Below are positions 8,742 to 16,556 of a stretch of 64,000 nucleotides of DNA, in pieces. Location of the stretch: contig DASTPP010000071.1 of assembly GCA_035762175.1 (NCBI GenBank), positions 1 through 64,000 of the forward strand, given 5' to 3'. The stretch is from DASTPP01 sp035762175. Lineage in GTDB: Bacteria; Myxococcota_A; Polyangia; Polyangiales; Polyangiaceae. How positions within the stretch are numbered: the first letter of the stretch is position 1; every line of letters starts with the position of its first letter. The notes below the pieces were generated by a model. The model saw only the letters and a list, made by a program, of their open reading frames with translations, searched no databases and was not told the DNA's origin. The position numbers and the translations under genes are program-made.

Positions 8742-8863
8742 GGGGGACGCCCGGGCGGGTGGCTAAGTGAACAGGTGTTACCTTACGTTCCGATACACGT
8801 GTTGTCAATACCCCCTGGGCTTGCCGCCCCCTCAGCCCGGCGGCTACCTTTGGCCTCGACACC

Positions 8864-9733
8864 ATGTCAACCGCGCTAACAAGCGGGTCGCCCCCCTGGC
8901 GGCCCTGGGTTTCGGGCGTCCTTGCCTCGGCCCTCGGCCTCGGGGCGGCGGCCTCGGGTTGCCGTTCGGGGGGGGGTAAGGGCAAGGCCGAAGACGCGAA
9001 CGAGCGTCCCCTCGTCGTCGTCCACGAGGAGTGCGACGAGACGTCGAGCAAGGCCAAGCCCCACGACGCCAACAACGACGGCAAGCCCGACCTGGTCGTG
9101 GTGATGGACGGGGCGCGCGAGCGCTGTAGCTCGTCGGACCTCGACTTCGACGGGCGGCCCGACCGCTACGTGTACTTCGACGCGGCGGGCCAGGCCCGGC
9201 GCATCGAGAGCGATCACGATCGCGACGGGCGGGTCGACGAGGTGGTGACGCTGCGGGCGGGCCAGATCGCCCGCAAAGATCGCGCCATGAGCCTGAGCGG
9301 CAAGCTCGACACCTGGGACTGGTACAACGGCGGCATCCTCGTGCGGCGCGAGCGCGACTCGGACGGCGACGGCAAGGTCGACCAGTGGTGGTCGTTCCCC
9401 AACCGCGAGAAGCCCGAGTGCGCCGTGGTCGCCACCGACAAAGACGGCGACGGGCGGCCCGACCTCGGCTCGCAGGTCGACCTCTGCAGCGAGGAGGGCG
9501 AGCCGGCGAGCATCTTGGCGACCTCGTCGGCGAGCGCGCCGGCGGCCCCGGCCTCGGCGCCGCGCGCGGCCACCTCGGTGACGGGGCCGCCGCCCGCGAT
9601 TTCGGCGCCCTCGATGCGGGCGCCGGTCGCGCCGACGGCGCCGGTCGAGCCCGGCAGCAAGCCGGCCACCTCGGGCAGCGCCAGGCCCAAGGCGGCGCCC
9701 GCGGGCAGCGCGAAGAAAGGGGGCGCGCCGTGA
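8864..9733 (+). CDS. Lipoprotein with Asp-rich calcium-type repeats
   Basis: This 289-aa protein has a signal peptide ending in a lipobox (AASGC; Cys33), so it should be lipid-anchored and surface or periplasmic. The middle holds several D-x-D/N-x-D-G-like repeats (DANNDGKPD, DLDFDGRPD, DHDRDGRVD, DSDGDGKVD, DKDGDGRPD), the pattern of thrombospondin type-3 or EF-hand-like calcium loops. The C-terminal 80 residues are Ala/Pro/Ser-rich and probably disordered. Its TGA overlaps the GTG start of the next gene, which encodes a similar protein, so the two form an operon and are likely duplicated. ATG at 8864 gives the full signal peptide. Function is not recognised. Confidence 0.85.
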   Translation: MSTALTSGSPPWRPWVSGVLASALGLGAAASGCRSGGGKGKAEDANERPLVVVHEECDETSSKAKPHDANNDGKPDLVVVMDGARERCSSSDLDFDGRPDRYVYFDAAGQARRIESDHDRDGRVDEVVTLRAGQIARKDRAMSLSGKLDTWDWYNGGILVRRERDSDGDGKVDQWWSFPNREKPECAVVATDKDGDGRPDLGSQVDLCSEEGEPASILATSSASAPAAPASAPRAATSVTGPPPAISAPSMRAPVAPTAPVEPGSKPATSGSARPKAAPAGSAKKGGAP

Positions 9734-11037
9734 GCGCGCGGGTGGGCGGCGCGTTCGGGCCCGGGCCGGTGCGGGCGGGGGCGGGCGGGGTGCTGGTCGG
9801 GGCGCTCGCGCTCCTGCTCGGGGCCGCGTGCGGCAAGAAGGTGCCCGACGGGCAGGTCGCCGCCGCCGACAAGGGGCGGGCGCAGAGCGGCCCGGGCGCG
9901 GCCTTCGACGACCGCAGCCGCTGCGAGTACCGCGGCCGCGACGACCGCGAGACGAGCGAGACGGCGGGGCCGGGGGCGCTCTTGCCGAACGTGCGTCGCG
10001 TCTACCAGGTGGTGGGCCAGGGCGACGACCGGCGCAAGGTCATGGTCTGCCGCGAGATCGACACCAACCTCGACGGCGTCAAAGACGTGGTTCGAACCTT
10101 CAACGACAAGGGCGAGAGCCTGCGCGAGGAGGCCGACTCGAACTACGACGGCCGCATCGACACGTGGATCACCTTCAGCAGCGGGCGCATGTCGCAGGTG
10201 GCCCTCGATCTCGACCACGACGGGCGGCCCGAAGAATGGAAGTACTACGTCGGCGGGCAGCTCTCGCGCATTCAGCGCGACACCAACCGCGACACCAAGC
10301 CCGACGTGTGGGAGTTTTACATTCGCGGCCAGCTCGAGCGCATGGGCGTCGACGTCGATCACGACGGCCACGTCGACCGCTGGGACCACGACGAGCTCAC
10401 GCGGCGCACCCTCGATCTGGCCGAGCGGGCCGCCGAGGCCTCGGCCGGCGCCCCGCGCGCCTCGTCGAGCGCCGGGCCCGCGGGCTCGGCGCCGCCGGTG
10501 GGCCCCATCCCCGGGGGGGCGCCGCCCGCCGGCTCGGCGGCGAGGCCGGCCGGCTCGGCGGCGAAGCCCGGCGCCGCGAGCCCGGCCGGCTCGGCGCGGC
10601 CGAAGTTAGCGCGGGCCGTGGAGGCGAGCGCCGGCGCCGCGCGCTCTCGCGGCGGCGCCGGGGGCTGGCTAGGGCTCGGACGTGCCCTCGCGCCCGTAGG
10701 CGTCTTCGAGGCGGACGACGTCGTCGAGCTCGGGGGTCGAGACCTCGATGACGTCGACGTCGGTGAGGGCGACCATGCGGTGCACGGTGCCGGGGGGGCA
10801 GTGAAAGGCCTGGCCGGGGCCGAGCTCGAGCGCGCGCAGGCCTTCGCCCTCGCCGATCTCGAGGCGCATCGAGCCCGCCTGCACGAAGAAGGTCTCGTCT
10901 TTCGTGCGGTGGTACTGGCGCGAGAGCTTCTGGCCCTCGGCGATGTGCAAGAGCTTGCCGACGTATCGCTCGGTGTGGGCCCAGATGAGCTCGTAACCCC
11001 AAGGCTTGTCGACGCGGCGCATGGTCGCCAGGTATAA
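9730..11037 (+). CDS. Second Asp-rich lipoprotein; 3' end uncertain
   Basis: The GTG start at 9730 overlaps the preceding stop (GTGA). The signal peptide ends in the lipobox GAAC (Cys34). Asp-rich repeats follow (DTNLDGVKD, DSNYDGRID, DLDHDGRPE, DTNRDTKPD, DVDHDGHVD), then an Ala/Pro/Ser-rich tail like that of its neighbour. The frame stays open to 11037, but from 10669 it lies directly opposite the cupin gene and no longer looks like protein. The real product probably ends near 10620, where a shift of one base would reach a TAG at 10607-10620; either a frameshift (real or sequencing) or a long antisense overlap must be true. Function is not recognised. Confidence 0.7.
   Translation: MSARVGGAFGPGPVRAGAGGVLVGALALLLGAACGKKVPDGQVAAADKGRAQSGPGAAFDDRSRCEYRGRDDRETSETAGPGALLPNVRRVYQVVGQGDDRRKVMVCREIDTNLDGVKDVVRTFNDKGESLREEADSNYDGRIDTWITFSSGRMSQVALDLDHDGRPEEWKYYVGGQLSRIQRDTNRDTKPDVWEFYIRGQLERMGVDVDHDGHVDRWDHDELTRRTLDLAERAAEASAGAPRASSSAGPAGSAPPVGPIPGGAPPAGSAARPAGSAAKPGAASPAGSARPKLARAVEASAGAARSRGGAGGWLGLGRALAPVGVFEADDVVELGGRDLDDVDVGEGDHAVHGAGGAVKGLAGAELERAQAFALADLEAHRARLHEEGLVFRAVVLARELLALGDVQELADVSLGVGPDELVTPRLVDAAHGRQV
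10669..11022 (-). CDS. Cupin, mannose-6-phosphate isomerase type II-like
   Basis: This 117-aa protein matches the C-terminal cupin domain of type II phosphomannose isomerase/GDP-mannose pyrophosphorylase fusions: opening KPWGYELIW, then QYHRTKDETFFVQAG (metal-ligand His/Glu) and CPPGTVHRM. It is a single-domain version with no nucleotidyltransferase part. The family can isomerise mannose- and fructose-6-phosphate, but single-domain members are often unassigned. It lies convergent to the Asp-rich lipoprotein and divergent from the pseudouridine synthase, with only about 60 bp between starts at 11022 and 11086, so both promoters share that gap. Confidence 0.88.
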   Translation of the reverse strand: MRRVDKPWGYELIWAHTERYVGKLLHIAEGQKLSRQYHRTKDETFFVQAGSMRLEIGEGEGLRALELGPGQAFHCPPGTVHRMVALTDVDVIEVSTPELDDVVRLEDAYGREGTSEP

Positions 11038-11085
11038 GCGGCTTCGGTTTCGCTGTCAGCGGCCTCGAAAGGGTAGCGTGCGACG

Positions 11086-12420
11086 ATGGAAGAGCGCTTG
11101 CAGAAGATACTCGCCCAGGCCGGGGTGGCGAGCCGGCGCGCGGCCGAAGAGCTCATCACGGCCGGGCGGGTGCGGGTCAACGGGCGGCTCGTGCGCGAGC
11201 TGGGCACCAAGGCCGACCCGCGCCGCGACAAGGTCGAGGTCGACGGCCAGCGCCTGGTGGCCGAGCGGCCGGCCTACGTCGTCTTGCACAAGCCCCGGGC
11301 CGTGGTCTCGACGATGAGCGACCCCGAGGGGCGCCCGACGGTGGCCGAGCTGGTCGGGGGCCTCGGCGCGCGGCTCTACCCGGTGGGCCGGCTCGACTTT
11401 CACACGAGCGGCACGCTGCTCTTGACCAACGACGGCGAGTTCGCCCACGGGCTTTTGCACCCGCGCGAGGGCGTGCCCAAGACCTACGTCGTCAAGGTGC
11501 AGGGCGTGCCGAGCGAGTCCACGCTCGAGCACTGGCGCGAGGGCGTCGAGCTCGACGACGGCAAGACCGCGCCCTGCCACGTGCGCTTTCTGCGCGAGGA
11601 GGCCGGCAAGGGCTGGCTCGAGGTGACCCTCACCGAGGGGCGCAACCAGCAGATCCGTCGCATGGGCGAGGCGACCGGGCACCCGGTGATGCGCCTGGCG
11701 CGCCTCTCGTTCGCGGGCGTGACGAGCGAGGGGCTGCGGCCGGGCGAGTGGCGGCCGCTCTCGGCCGACGAGCTGACCGATCTGAAGAAGCGCTACGGGG
11801 TGCCGCGGCGCATCCGGGGCGCGAACGATGCGCTCGCCCCGCCGCCGCGCTCCATGCGCTCGCGCCCGGCGGGCGGCTACGGCGAGCGGCGCCCCTCCCG
11901 CCGGCTGGGCCCGGCCTCGCCCGCCTACGGCGACGAGGGCGACGACGCGTTCGAGGGCGCTCCGCCGCGGCGCACCCCGCGGGGCGGGGCCGAGCGCGAG
12001 GGCGCCGGCGAGCGTCGCCCGGTCGGCGCCCGGCGGGGCGAGCGCGGCGGCGTTGGCGAGCGCGGGGGTGCGCGCGAAGGCTTCGGCGAGCGCGGCGGCT
12101 TCGGCGAGCGCGGCGAGCGCGGGGGGGCGCGCGGCGGCTTCGGCGAGCGCGGCGGCTTCGGCGAGCGCGGCGAGCGCGGCGAGCGCGGGGGGGCGCGCGA
12201 GGGCTTCGGCGAGCGGCAGGCGTATGGCGAGCGCCGGCGGGCGGGCGGGGGGGGCGGGGCGGACGAGCCGCGGCGCGGTGCGGGGGGGCGGGCTGGGGGC
12301 GAGGCGGGCGGGGCGAGGCGCCCCTCTCAAAAGAGCTCGGCGGCGGTGCCGTCGGCGAAGGGCCAGGCCTCGAAGGGCACGAAGAGCCGGTCGCCTTCGC
12401 GCGCGAGCCGGCCCCGCTGA
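11086..12420 (+). CDS. 23S rRNA pseudouridine synthase, RluB/RsuA family, with repeat tail
   Basis: The 444-aa product starts with an S4 RNA-binding domain (residues 1-60, QKILAQAGVASRRAAEELI). A RsuA/RluB catalytic domain follows, with GRLDFHTSGTLLLTNDG carrying the catalytic Asp, and EGRNQQIRRM near residue 185. From about residue 245 the protein turns into a long basic tail with tandem GERGGFGERGE-type repeats, similar in style to RGG RNA-binding tails and probably disordered. The enzyme converts one uridine of 23S rRNA (position 2605 in E. coli RluB). The last 94 bp overlap the hemW 3' end on the other strand. RluB is the best guess from the family; RluE/F are less likely. Confidence 0.9.
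   Translation: MEERLQKILAQAGVASRRAAEELITAGRVRVNGRLVRELGTKADPRRDKVEVDGQRLVAERPAYVVLHKPRAVVSTMSDPEGRPTVAELVGGLGARLYPVGRLDFHTSGTLLLTNDGEFAHGLLHPREGVPKTYVVKVQGVPSESTLEHWREGVELDDGKTAPCHVRFLREEAGKGWLEVTLTEGRNQQIRRMGEATGHPVMRLARLSFAGVTSEGLRPGEWRPLSADELTDLKKRYGVPRRIRGANDALAPPPRSMRSRPAGGYGERRPSRRLGPASPAYGDEGDDAFEGAPPRRTPRGGAEREGAGERRPVGARRGERGGVGERGGAREGFGERGGFGERGERGGARGGFGERGGFGERGERGERGGAREGFGERQAYGERRRAGGGGGADEPRRGAGGRAGGEAGGARRPSQKSSAAVPSAKGQASKGTKSRSPSRASRPR
12060..12225 (+). repeat. In-frame tandem repeats coding GERGGFGERGE
   Basis: An approximately 18-bp unit (GGCTTCGGCGAGCGCGG and variants) and 9-bp GGCGAGCGC subunits are repeated within the tail of the pseudouridine synthase. All copies keep the reading frame, so the tail can change length without breaking the gene. 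Confidence 0.75.
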
Positions 12421-13526
12421 ACGAGCCGTTCGGCGGCGCGGCGCCGGCCGGGGGGCCAGGGGTCGGCGCCGAGCTCGTCGGCGGCCCGGCCGATGTCGAG
12501 GCCCTCGGCGAGGCGCAGCCCGAGCATGATGCGCTCGCGGAGGCGGGTCTCGGGGTCGAGCCGCTCGGCCTCGACGAGGAGGGGGCCGGGCTCGGTCAAG
12601 CTCGCCTCGTCGGGGTTTTGGGCGGCGGCGACGTAGCGCCGCGGGTCGGGGTGGTTCCGGTAGCGAAGGCGCGCGCCCTGATGGGGTAGGGTGCCGACGG
12701 CCGCGCAGCCGAGCCCGAGGTAGTCGAGGCCTCGCCAATAGCCGAGGTTGTGCTGGGACTCGTCGCCGGGCATGGCATAGTTCGAGATTTCGTAGTGTCC
12801 GAAGCCGAGCGGGCGCAGGGTGCGGTCGACGGCGAAGAACGAGTCGACCATGGCGGCGTCTTGGGCGAGGGGCAGGCGGCCCGCGCGCGCGAGGGCGCCG
12901 AAGCGCGTGTTGGCCTCGATCGTGAGGTTGTAGGCCGACAGGTGCGTGACCCCGACCCGGGCGAGCTCGGCCGCCTCGGCGGCGGCCACCTCGGGCGTCT
13001 GGCCCGAGACGCCGTAGAGCAGGTCGCCCGAGACGCGCCGGAAGCCCGCCGAGAGCGCGGCGCGCAAGGTGGCGAGGGCCTGCTCGGCCGAGTGCAGGCG
13101 GCCGAGAAAGCGCAGGCGTTCGGCCTCGAGGGCCTGCACGCCGACCGAGACCCGGTCGACGCCGGCCCGGACGAAGGCGCGGGCGCGGGCCTCGTCGAGC
13201 GAGGAGGGGTTCGCCTCGAGGGTGACCTCGCGGGCCGGCCCCCCGAGGGCCTGGTTCAGGCCCGCGAGCACGCGCTCGAGCCCCTCGGGGGCCCAGAGCG
13301 AGGGGGTGCCGCCGCCGAAAAAGACGCTGTAAAGCCGCGGCGAGACGGGCTCGCGGTCGAGCAGGGCGAGGCGCGCCCGGAGCTCGCCCTCGACGGCCCG
13401 GGCGTAGCCCTCATGATCGATCGAGCCCGGGTCGGTCGCGTAGCTGACGAAGTCGCAGTAGGGGCATTTCTGCAGGCAGTAAGGGAAGTGAACGTAGACG
13501 AGCAGGGGCAGTTCGGGGCGGGCCAT
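12327..13526 (-). CDS. hemW: HemW-like radical SAM protein
   Basis: The 399-aa sequence carries the radical SAM motif CxxxCxxC at Cys17, Cys21 and Cys24 (CLQKCPYC). It is followed by the family hallmarks FFGGGTPS, SVGVQAL, DLLYGVSGQT and the C-terminal HemW winged-helix region. HemW proteins bind heme and are thought to act as heme chaperones; they were long mis-annotated as oxygen-independent coproporphyrinogen oxidase, and they lack HemN's N-terminal part, as here. The start ATG is at 13526. It overlaps the end of the pseudouridine synthase gene tail-to-tail and is divergent from relA/spoT, with the shared upstream region at 13527-13684. Confidence 0.93.
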   Translation of the reverse strand: MARPELPLLVYVHFPYCLQKCPYCDFVSYATDPGSIDHEGYARAVEGELRARLALLDREPVSPRLYSVFFGGGTPSLWAPEGLERVLAGLNQALGGPAREVTLEANPSSLDEARARAFVRAGVDRVSVGVQALEAERLRFLGRLHSAEQALATLRAALSAGFRRVSGDLLYGVSGQTPEVAAAEAAELARVGVTHLSAYNLTIEANTRFGALARAGRLPLAQDAAMVDSFFAVDRTLRPLGFGHYEISNYAMPGDESQHNLGYWRGLDYLGLGCAAVGTLPHQGARLRYRNHPDPRRYVAAAQNPDEASLTEPGPLLVEAERLDPETRLRERIMLGLRLAEGLDIGRAADELGADPWPPGRRRAAERLVQRGRLAREGDRLFVPFEAWPFADGTAAELF

Positions 13527-13684
13527 GGCGTCGGGGCGGGGGGGGCGCGGTCGCGCGCGGCCCGGGTGGGGGAGGGCTCGCCGTTGCTCGACGCGCTGCA
13601 GGGTGGTAGCGTTAGTGAGGCTCGGGTCGTCTGTGGCCGGCGCGCCCCTGGCGGCGCGGGGCCGGGGCGACCGGCGTAAGGCGC

Positions 13685-15859
13685 GTGGGTATGCTGCAAC
13701 TGGCAGAGCTCGTTGACCGGGTCAAATCGTACCATCCGTCGGCTGACGTTTCGCTCCTGAGCAAGGCCTACGAGTACTCGCTGCGCGCCCACGAGGGGCA
13801 GCGCCGCAAGAGCGGCGACCCGTACTTCATTCACCCGGCCTCGGTCGCGGGCATCATCACCGAGCTCAGGCTCGACACGGCGAGCGTGTGCGCGGGCCTC
13901 TTGCACGACGTGGTCGAAGACACCCTCGCGACCACGAGCGACATCGAGCGCGAGTTCGGCGTCGAGATCGCCGAGCTGGTCGACGGCGTCACCAAGCTCT
14001 CGAAGATCAACTTCTTCTCCAAAGAAGACCGCCAGGCGGAGAACTTCCGCAAGATGGTGGTGGCGATGGCGCGCGACATCCGCGTGCTGCTCGTCAAGCT
14101 CTGCGACCGGCTCGACAACATGCGCACGCTCGAGCACATGTCGCCCGAGTCGCAAGAGCGCATCGCCCGCGAGACGATGGAGATCTACGCGCCGCTGGCC
14201 AACCGGCTCGGCATGGCGCGCTTCAAGAGCGAGCTCGAAGACCTCTCGTTCCGCTACCTCGAGCCGGAGGCCTGGCGCGAGCTGAAGGCGAAGGTCTCGA
14301 AGACGCAGGCCGAGCGCGAGCGCTACATCGCCGACGTCAGCAAGACGCTGCAGTCGCGCCTGGCCGAGCAGGGCTTCGCCGCCGAGGTGACGGGCCGCGC
14401 CAAGCACCTCTACTCGATCTTCCGCAAGATGCGGGCGCAGAATTGCGAGTTCGAGCAGGTCTACGACGTCATCGCCTTCCGCGTCGTCGTCGAGACCGTC
14501 GCCGACTGCTACGCGGCGCTCGGCGTGGTGCACTCGAAGTGGACGCCGGTGCCCGGCCGCTTCAAGGACTACATCGCGCTGCCCAAGCCGAACCAGTACC
14601 GCTCGCTGCACACGACGGTCATCGGCCCGGGCCGCGAGCGCATCGAGATCCAGACGCGCACGCCCGAGATGCACCGCGTCGCCGAGCTCGGCATCGCCGC
14701 CCACTGGAAGTACAAAGAGCGCGTCGGCGGCGGCATCGACCCGCGCGACGCGCAGAGCTTCGCCTGGCTGCGCGAGCTGATGGAGGCGCAGCGCGAGCTG
14801 AAAGACCCCGCCGAGTTCCTCGAGAGCGTCAAGGTCGACCTCTTCCAGGACGAGGTCTACGTCTTCACCCCGAAGGGCGACGTGCGGGTCTTCCCGCGCA
14901 ACTCGACCCCCATCGACTTCGCGTACGCCATCCACACCGACGTCGGCAACCACTGCTGCGGCGCCCGCGTCAACGGCGCCATCGTGCCCCTGCGCTACAA
15001 GCTGCGCTCGGGCGACGTCGTCGAGGTGCTGACCAACCCGCAGCAGAGCCCCTCGAAAGACTGGCTCGAGTTCGTCGTCACCGGCCGCGCCCGCAACAAG
15101 ATCCGCAACGTGCTGCGCGCCGACCAGCGCGAGCGCGGCGTCCGGCTCGGGCGCGAGCTGCTCGAGAAGCACCTGCACGAGAAGGGCATCTCGCTCTCGA
15201 AGCTCGTCAAGAACCACGAGGCCCAGCGCGCCCTCGTCGAGCACTTCCGCGTCGGCAGCTTCGACGAGCTCTTGCTCGCCATCGGCTACGGCAAGACCAA
15301 CGCCGCCGACGTCGGCGCCCGGCTCGCCCCCCCCGAGCCCGACGGCCAGAAGAACGCCCCGCCGCCCGCCGACATCCGCGAGGGCCGCCTCGAGAGCATC
15401 GTCCGCAAGTTCAGCGGCAAAGACACCGCCGGCATCCGCCTCGGCGGCATCGACGACGTGCTCGTGCGCTACGCCCGCTGCTGCAACCCGCTGCCCGGCG
15501 ACGAGATCATCGGCTTCATCACCCGCGGCCGCGGCGTCACCGTCCACCGCCGAAGCTGCACCAAGGCCTTCGACAACGACCCCGAGCGCCGCGTCGAGAT
15601 CAGCTGGGAGCCCAAGGCGAAGGTCATGCGCCCCGTCCAGGTGCGCGTGCTGACGGCCAACCGCCCCGGCGTGCTCGCCACCCTCGGGCAGACCTTCCAA
15701 GAGCGCGGCGTCAACGTCTCGGAGGCCATCTGCCGCGCCGGCGACGACGGGCGCGCCATCAACTTCTTCTCCTTCGCCTGCGGCGACGTCGCCGAGCTGC
15801 GCACGCTGATGACCGCGCTGCGCAAGGTGCCCGGCGTCGTGCAGGTCGAGCGCGTCTGA
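13685..15859 (+). CDS. Bifunctional (p)ppGpp synthetase/hydrolase, RelA/SpoT family
   Basis: This 724-aa stringent-response enzyme has the full domain order: an HD hydrolase domain (HPASVAGIITEL, then HDVVEDT near residue 75), a nucleotidyltransferase synthetase domain (SIFRKM and YDVIAFRVVV, then RSLHTTV), a TGS domain (VFTPKGDVRVFPRNSTPIDFAYAIH), and a C-terminal ACT domain (VQVRVLTANRPGVLATLGQ). The intact HD motif indicates it can degrade as well as make (p)ppGpp. GTG at 13685 and ATG at 13691 are both possible starts, two codons apart. Its cytosolic, ribosome-linked signalling would control starvation responses, which in myxobacteria trigger development. The name rsh would also fit. Confidence 0.96.
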   Translation: MGMLQLAELVDRVKSYHPSADVSLLSKAYEYSLRAHEGQRRKSGDPYFIHPASVAGIITELRLDTASVCAGLLHDVVEDTLATTSDIEREFGVEIAELVDGVTKLSKINFFSKEDRQAENFRKMVVAMARDIRVLLVKLCDRLDNMRTLEHMSPESQERIARETMEIYAPLANRLGMARFKSELEDLSFRYLEPEAWRELKAKVSKTQAERERYIADVSKTLQSRLAEQGFAAEVTGRAKHLYSIFRKMRAQNCEFEQVYDVIAFRVVVETVADCYAALGVVHSKWTPVPGRFKDYIALPKPNQYRSLHTTVIGPGRERIEIQTRTPEMHRVAELGIAAHWKYKERVGGGIDPRDAQSFAWLRELMEAQRELKDPAEFLESVKVDLFQDEVYVFTPKGDVRVFPRNSTPIDFAYAIHTDVGNHCCGARVNGAIVPLRYKLRSGDVVEVLTNPQQSPSKDWLEFVVTGRARNKIRNVLRADQRERGVRLGRELLEKHLHEKGISLSKLVKNHEAQRALVEHFRVGSFDELLLAIGYGKTNAADVGARLAPPEPDGQKNAPPPADIREGRLESIVRKFSGKDTAGIRLGGIDDVLVRYARCCNPLPGDEIIGFITRGRGVTVHRRSCTKAFDNDPERRVEISWEPKAKVMRPVQVRVLTANRPGVLATLGQTFQERGVNVSEAICRAGDDGRAINFFSFACGDVAELRTLMTALRKVPGVVQVERV

Positions 15860-15873
15860 CGCGCGCCCGCGCC

Positions 15874-16266
15874 CTACGCCGCCTCTTCGGTCAGATCGCC
15901 GAGCTCGGCCGCCGGCGGCGGCATGGTCTGCAGGCCCGAGGCCGGCGCCGCCGGGGGCCCGGGCGCCTCGCCCTGCGGGGCGACGACGAGCTGCCAGATC
16001 TCGGCGAAGACCCCGAGCTTGACCCAGCGCTGCATCGTGCGATGCACCGAGCTGTCGTCGGGCAGGTGCTTCGGCAGCTTGTTCCAGCGACACCCGGTGC
16101 GCGCCCGGTAGATCATCGCGTTCAGCGCCGCCCGCTGGTCGATGCGGCGGCGGCCCGTGACGCGCGGAGGGTCATGTTTCTGCAAGAGCGCCCGGATCGC
16201 CTCCCAGCGCTCGTCAGAAATCTCCCAGTAGGGGGGGGCCTCGTTCAGAAGGTTCGACGTCTCCAT
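15874..16266 (-). CDS. Lone IS5-type transposase N-terminal domain (DUF4096-like)
   Basis: This 130-aa protein matches the helix-turn-helix domain that starts IS5-family transposases: YWEISDERWEAI, then RRRIDQRAALNAMIYRARTGCRWNKLP and DDSSVHRTMQRWVKLGVF. The DDE catalytic domain that should follow is missing. In its place is an Ala/Pro-rich tail ending in a normal stop, 15 bp from the end of relA/spoT. ATG at 16266 is preferred because the family begins here. It is either a decayed insertion sequence or a captured DNA-binding domain; the clean open frame and codon use like the neighbours slightly favour the latter. Confidence 0.7.
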   Translation of the reverse strand: METSNLLNEAPPYWEISDERWEAIRALLQKHDPPRVTGRRRIDQRAALNAMIYRARTGCRWNKLPKHLPDDSSVHRTMQRWVKLGVFAEIWQLVVAPQGEAPGPPAAPASGLQTMPPPAAELGDLTEEAA

Positions 16267-16556
16267 GGGTCCGGCTCCTCGTTCGCGAGTCAAGCGCGTC
16301 CGCGTTGCAAGCACAGCGGAGGGGTTCGAAGGTGGCGTCCGACCCCCTGGCCAGCCCGGGCGGTTGGCCCCGTCGGACGTGACCACCCCTTCTGCAAGGC
16401 GCCTGCCAGCGATAACAGGGCCAAAATCGGCTAAAATCGGCCCTTGTGCCTCACCGGGGGCGGGTGGGGGAACGTTTTCGATCCATTTTTAACGAGTCGA
16501 GGACGATCCGTTTTCAGATGAATGACTCGACGCGTCGGGCGGGCCCCGGCCGCGGA
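16267..16556. other. Intergenic region upstream of the transposase-like gene
   Basis: About 290 bases without a gene, between two minus-strand genes. The stretch at 16412-16445 is locally AT-richer and carries a direct repeat of CAAAATCGG or TAAAATCGG inside a GGGCC...GGCCC frame. This could be a promoter or operator for the transposase-like gene, or an insertion-sequence end. No clear terminal inverted repeat partner was found at the gene's other side. Confidence 0.4.

Noticed and set aside
13256..16093. A 945-aa frame antisense to relA/spoT
   Set aside because: It is a shadow of third-position GC in the real gene and lacks any domain.
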